From Scytalidium lignicola (lineage: Eukaryota; Ascomycota; Leotiomycetes), in assembly GCA_002812745.2 (NCBI GenBank), contig NCSJ02000109.1, positions 1 to 64,000 of the forward strand: a stretch of 64,000 bases of DNA. Direction: 5' to 3'. The first letter of the stretch is position 1. Every line of letters begins with the position of its first letter. The position numbers were made by a program, and so were the translations under genes. The notes under the pieces were generated by a model that worked only from the letters and a program-made list of their open reading frames with translations, had not been told where the DNA came from and made no database searches. Shown piece by piece: positions 60,542-64,000 of the stretch.

Positions 60542-60851
60542 CTTGGAAGCTTTGTGAAGATTTTCGAGAGATTGGACAGGAATAGAGAGAGTTGTTGGTT
60601 CGATATCCGAACACACCGAGTTGTCTGGTGTGGTTATTCGTCCGCAATGCGTTCCTGTCACCCTTGTAGGAAGTTAACTGAGGTTGAAGATGAACTGGCC
60701 GCGATCGCGCTNAAAAAGTTTGGCGCTTTACCCGAATCGGTGCATCTGCCAGTTAATAAGCTTTCGAGTTAGCTCATCGCAACAAAGAAACAGTGCCATG
60801 ACTGGCACCGTTTTCAATGACGGTGGTATCGACCCCCGATTTCACACCTGA
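60542..60851. promoter_or_regulatory. Divergent spacer, complex I subunit and Shg1-domain gene
   Basis: 310 bp between divergent starts, with an N at 60712 beside an A run. Short open frames here are not convincing, though a 5' exon for the Shg1-domain gene cannot be excluded. Confidence 0.45.
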
Positions 60852-63332
60852 ATGATGGTGTATTCAAAAGATGAAACCGAGCTTGAAGCTCCAGTGCGCA
60901 AAAAGTTGAAGACTTCAGATCTACCACTCACCTCAGCAACACGCGCCGCAATCGAAGGACTAGCGCACACCTTCAAGAAGAAAGGAGGCTATGACACTCT
61001 ACGGAAGCAGGTTTGGGAGGAATTAGAGCGCAGTGTAAGTTTTTGTATTGAAAATCGTTTACTTCTATTAGAGCTAATTGTTTTTAAATCTTAGGACTTC
61101 GAGTCCGAATTCACGAAATCTCTCCTCAGCGTCGCCGAAGAAGAATTAGACAAGAATCCAGAGCAACTTCTCAAACTTGACAGGAACAAGGCAACTCTAC
61201 TCATTGAAGGTGCTGTTGATCGTGCAGGCGTTTATCAGAACGCTGAGACCAAAATCGACAAGCTGATCGATGACCATATTGTCGAAATTGAAAGTGGTAT
61301 TAGGCAGCTTAGAAAGGATGATATTGGCGAGGAAGCTGCAAATTCTGAACAACTGAGAGGCAGCAAGACTGAGGAACAATATGCTGAAGATGCTGCTAGA
61401 AGGAAGGCCGAGCATATAGCCGCGAGAGAAGCTCTGCGGGAGAAGGAACGAATTGAGGCCGAAGAGAAGCGAAAAGTTGAGAAGGCTAAGAGACGTGAAG
61501 AGGAAAAGAAGCTAGAGGCTGAACAAGAGAGGAGGCGTGAAGAACGAGAGGCAAAGAAAAGGGCTGAGCGCGAGGAGAGAGAACGAGAACGAGAGCAAGC
61601 AAGACAACGGGAACGGGAACGGGAACGGGAGCGAGAACGGGAACTGGAACGTGACCGGGAGAGAGGTAGAGATAGAGATAGGTCAAGGGATAGAGGCACT
61701 GATTACGATCGGCGTCGTCGATATGAAGACAATTCTAGGGATAGACAGTCGACGCGAGATCGTGATGCACCGAAGAATACGGAGTCAAAACCGGAGCTTT
61801 CGAAGGAAGAGATTGAACGTCTTGAGCAAGAAGCTCTGAATGATCTCTTAAAAGAGGGCAAACGAGTAGCACAGAGATTGAGACGTCAGACCGATATGGA
61901 GATCGATGAATCTCTTGCTCCGCCTCCAAGGAAACTTGGACCTGCCTCTGCTATTATGCCTATTGCTGAAGCTAGAAAGTTATCTTTGTCTAAGACGAAA
62001 CTTGAGGAGTCTAGTTTAAGGTTATCAAAAGGACCTGATGACGAGCGAGACAGACGAGATAGTCGAAGTCGTTACAGAAGCCGGAGTCGTGACCGAGAAT
62101 CTACACGAATATCTAGCAGGGATCGGAGCCGTCGCCGCCATGATAGCAGAGACCGTAGCGAGAAACGACGACATGATAGTAGGGACCGTGATGATTATAG
62201 ACGGAGGGATGATAGGGCGAGAGATGATAGGCGGCGTCGGTCAAGTAAAGATCGAGATGAACATCGAGACAAGGATCGTTCTCGCTCTCCAAAAGACCGA
62301 CGAAGAAGTTATCGATCACGGAGTCGAAGTCGGAGTCGTACGCGATTAAGAGACAAGCACCATGATCCAGAACGTGATACTGAACGAACGCATCGAGAGC
62401 GAGAGTCACATGAAGCATGGAAGCAAGCCGAGGTCAAGAAGAGGGAGCAAGAGGCTAAGGCTTATATGGCTGCGCAAAAGGAGGCAAGGGAGAAGGGCCT
62501 GACAATTCCTGCTTGGACTGACAGGAAGGAAAGGAGGGAAGACTTTTCGACACCTAGAAAGCGAGACGAGGAGAAGAGCAGTCCGGTATCCGCAAGAAAG
62601 CGAGACTACTCTCGTGACAGAGAGAAGGATAGAGATAGGGACAGGCATGCAAGAGATTCTCGGGCTAGAAGTAGATCAAGAACGTCTACAGCAAGGCGGG
62701 GGAGCAGGGTTGAGAGAAGCACTAGCCCTGTAAACATTGACCGTTACGTCCCTGGGGCCTCATCTTCCAGTAGCCATCGACGCGAAAGCCTAACTACACG
62801 GAGTCCTACTAGAAAGCGTGAGAGAAGCAGGGAGCGGGAGCGGGCTGAACCAGATCAAGAGAGGGATAGTAGACGTTCGCGGGATGACGTCAGGCCTCGT
62901 CGTCGAGACCGTTCTCGTAGTAGAAGCCGAAGACGGGAAAGAAGTAGAGACAGGGATAGGATAAAGACGCGAGACCGAAGTCGCAGCCGTTCCAGAAGCA
63001 GGAGCAGAAGCCCCCATGTTAGGCGAGATAGGGACCGGGAATCAAGGAGAGAACGCAGTCGCAGCAGAAGTAGAGTGAAAGACCGGGAGAAGGAAAGGGA
63101 CCGAGATAGGGATAGAGACAGGGACAAAGATAGGGAGAGAGAAAGAGAAAAGGACAGGGACCGAGATAGGGATAAGGATAGGGATAAGGATAGGGATAGG
63201 GATAAGGATCGGGAGAGAGATCGAGACCGAGACAGAGAGAAGAGGCGTGATTCGAGCAGGACTCGAGATAGAGACCGTGATCGAAAGCGGAGCCGGAGTC
63301 GTGGTAGCAGAAGAGAGTCCAGGAGGGATTAA
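60852..63332 (+). CDS. SHG1: COMPASS Shg1/BOD1-domain protein with long RD/RE/RS tail
   Basis: Exons 60852-61034 and 61095-63332 give 806 aa. The BOD1/SHG1 domain occupies roughly residues 20-140: KKLKTSDLPLTSATRAAIEG, HTFKKKGGYDTLRKQVWEEL, then DFESEFTKSLLSVAEEELDK and LIEGAVDRAGVYQNAETKID. Shg1 is a subunit of the Set1/COMPASS histone H3K4 methyltransferase complex; the BOD1 branch in animals also acts at kinetochores. Next comes a Glu/Lys/Arg-rich single-helix-like stretch (about 190-290), a short ordered-looking segment (EEIERLEQEALNDLLKEGKR and ALAPPPRKLGPASAIM-like), then about 450 residues of Arg-Asp, Arg-Glu and Arg-Ser dipeptides up to the stop. Such tails are typical of RNA-processing factors and are far longer than in yeast Shg1. 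Confidence 0.85.
63050..63260. repeat. RD/KD-dipeptide coding tandem repeat
   Basis: The 3' part of the Shg1-domain gene is a near-perfect hexamer-like array of GATAGG/GACAGG/GATAAG units encoding Asp-Arg and Asp-Lys. It is prone to length change. Confidence 0.8.
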
Positions 63333-64000
63333 AATCTCTTGTCTGGTGTATTTTGTATTCTCCCCTTTTGGGAAGTTTCTACTGTTGTATTATGAGAATG
63401 GACACGGGATTAACTACTGTTTCGGAGAATTATAGGACAACTGACATAATACTGTAATTAATCAGTTCTTTGATACCCCTGCTTGGCAGAAGCATGAGAC
63501 AAAATACAGTTTGACCCGTTTCGTATGCTAATTGAGAATTCCGTACATAATTCCTTTGCACAACCTATCCAAATGCGACACTGTCTTTACGTCTTTATGT
63601 CTTTGTGTTGTGGCTAGAATCTATTGATGAATTATTGGCAGCCTCGGGGTCTAGGCCCGCTGACTGTAACAGCCGCCGCCGCTTAAATCTTTGCGAGGCT
63701 GCCTAGATCAAGCCCCTGAGGCTCAGCTCCACTGCTTAAATTGAAAGTCGACTGACCGTTCTTTAGCTTCGGCAATGCGATCCGCCCCCCTGTCCTCCGC
63801 CTCTAAATTGTTAAGTTCTGAGGACATCTCCATCAACCAGCATTGCGACTGTTGCTCCTATATCGCTGGCTTCTTCAGGCTCTTTGTCTAACATGAATGC
63901 TTCAGTTACGTTCTGGTCCCGCTGAATGCTGTGAATTGGAAGGGTACACGCCTTTGTTGGTCATACTCTTTCTTGTTAGGCAGCCAGCTTGACCGACAGC
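63333..64000. other. right-edge region
   Basis: 668 bp downstream of the Shg1-domain gene. The first 490 bp show no gene; the end holds a possible truncated minus-strand gene described separately. Confidence 0.45.
63821..63978 (-). other. possible 3' end of a gene running in from the right
   Basis: A minus-strand frame open for about 52 codons ends at a TAA at 63821-63823. It has natural composition (HSIQRDQNVTEAFMLDKEPE, EASDIGATVAMLVDGDVLRT) and no ATG that would start a gene here. A neighbouring minus frame (to about 63905) is also open to the window edge. It could be the last exon of a gene lying beyond 64000. No family recognised. Confidence 0.3.

Overview
The window is nuclear DNA of a filamentous ascomycete (Pezizomycotina). 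Genes carry several short introns (about 46-260 nt) with GTAAGT-like donors, CTAAC/CTGAC branch sites and TAG/CAG acceptors, and the gene set is fungal: a DASH subunit, a Zn2Cys6 regulator, fungal Vac8, an SKG6-type membrane protein and the fungal non-phosphorylating L-rhamnose pathway. Leotiomycetes is my best guess for class, but that is an impression. All exon coordinates come from reading splice sites and frames by eye; no search was run. Fifteen single Ns each sit directly 5' of an A or T run. In two genes the N is a surplus base that must be skipped to keep frame, so they look like homopolymer-length artefacts.

Layout, left to right. 1-8.8 kb: an AIM9-like kinase-fold protein (1131-2957) followed by a gene-poor AT-rich stretch. 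8.8-20.4 kb, compact: VPS29, then shugoshin and the DASH subunit DAD2 transcribed divergently from one 416-bp spacer, then a 648-aa protein with TPX2-like repeats, a type-B carboxylesterase, and a DHX35-type DEAH helicase whose stop lies 36 bp from the carboxylesterase stop. 21-28 kb: two single-pass membrane proteins, one Ser/Thr-rich and Mid2/WSC-like, one with an SKG6-type membrane segment.

30-38 kb: a Zn2Cys6 transcription factor divergent from L-rhamnonate dehydratase (LRA3), then L-rhamnose 1-dehydrogenase (LRA1). This is a partial L-rhamnose catabolic cluster covering steps 1 and 3 plus a candidate regulator; the lactonase and aldolase are not seen here. 38-50 kb is a long gene-poor stretch with two small genes: an 86-aa Cys/His protein and an unrecognised small ORF.

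50-64 kb is compact again: a Dia2/Pof3-like TPR-F-box-LRR protein, VAC8, mitochondrial peptidase IMP1 divergent from mitochondrial IF3 across 115 bp, eIF2B delta, a small complex I subunit, and a COMPASS Shg1-domain protein with a very long Arg/Asp/Glu/Ser-rich tail. A possible gene end lies at the right edge.

Points most worth following: the linked mitotic genes around 10-15.6 kb, a 9-bp palindrome-like word (GTACTGTAC or its complement) found 8 times and only outside genes, the rhamnose cluster, and a reading-frame break in the SKG6-type protein's ectodomain.
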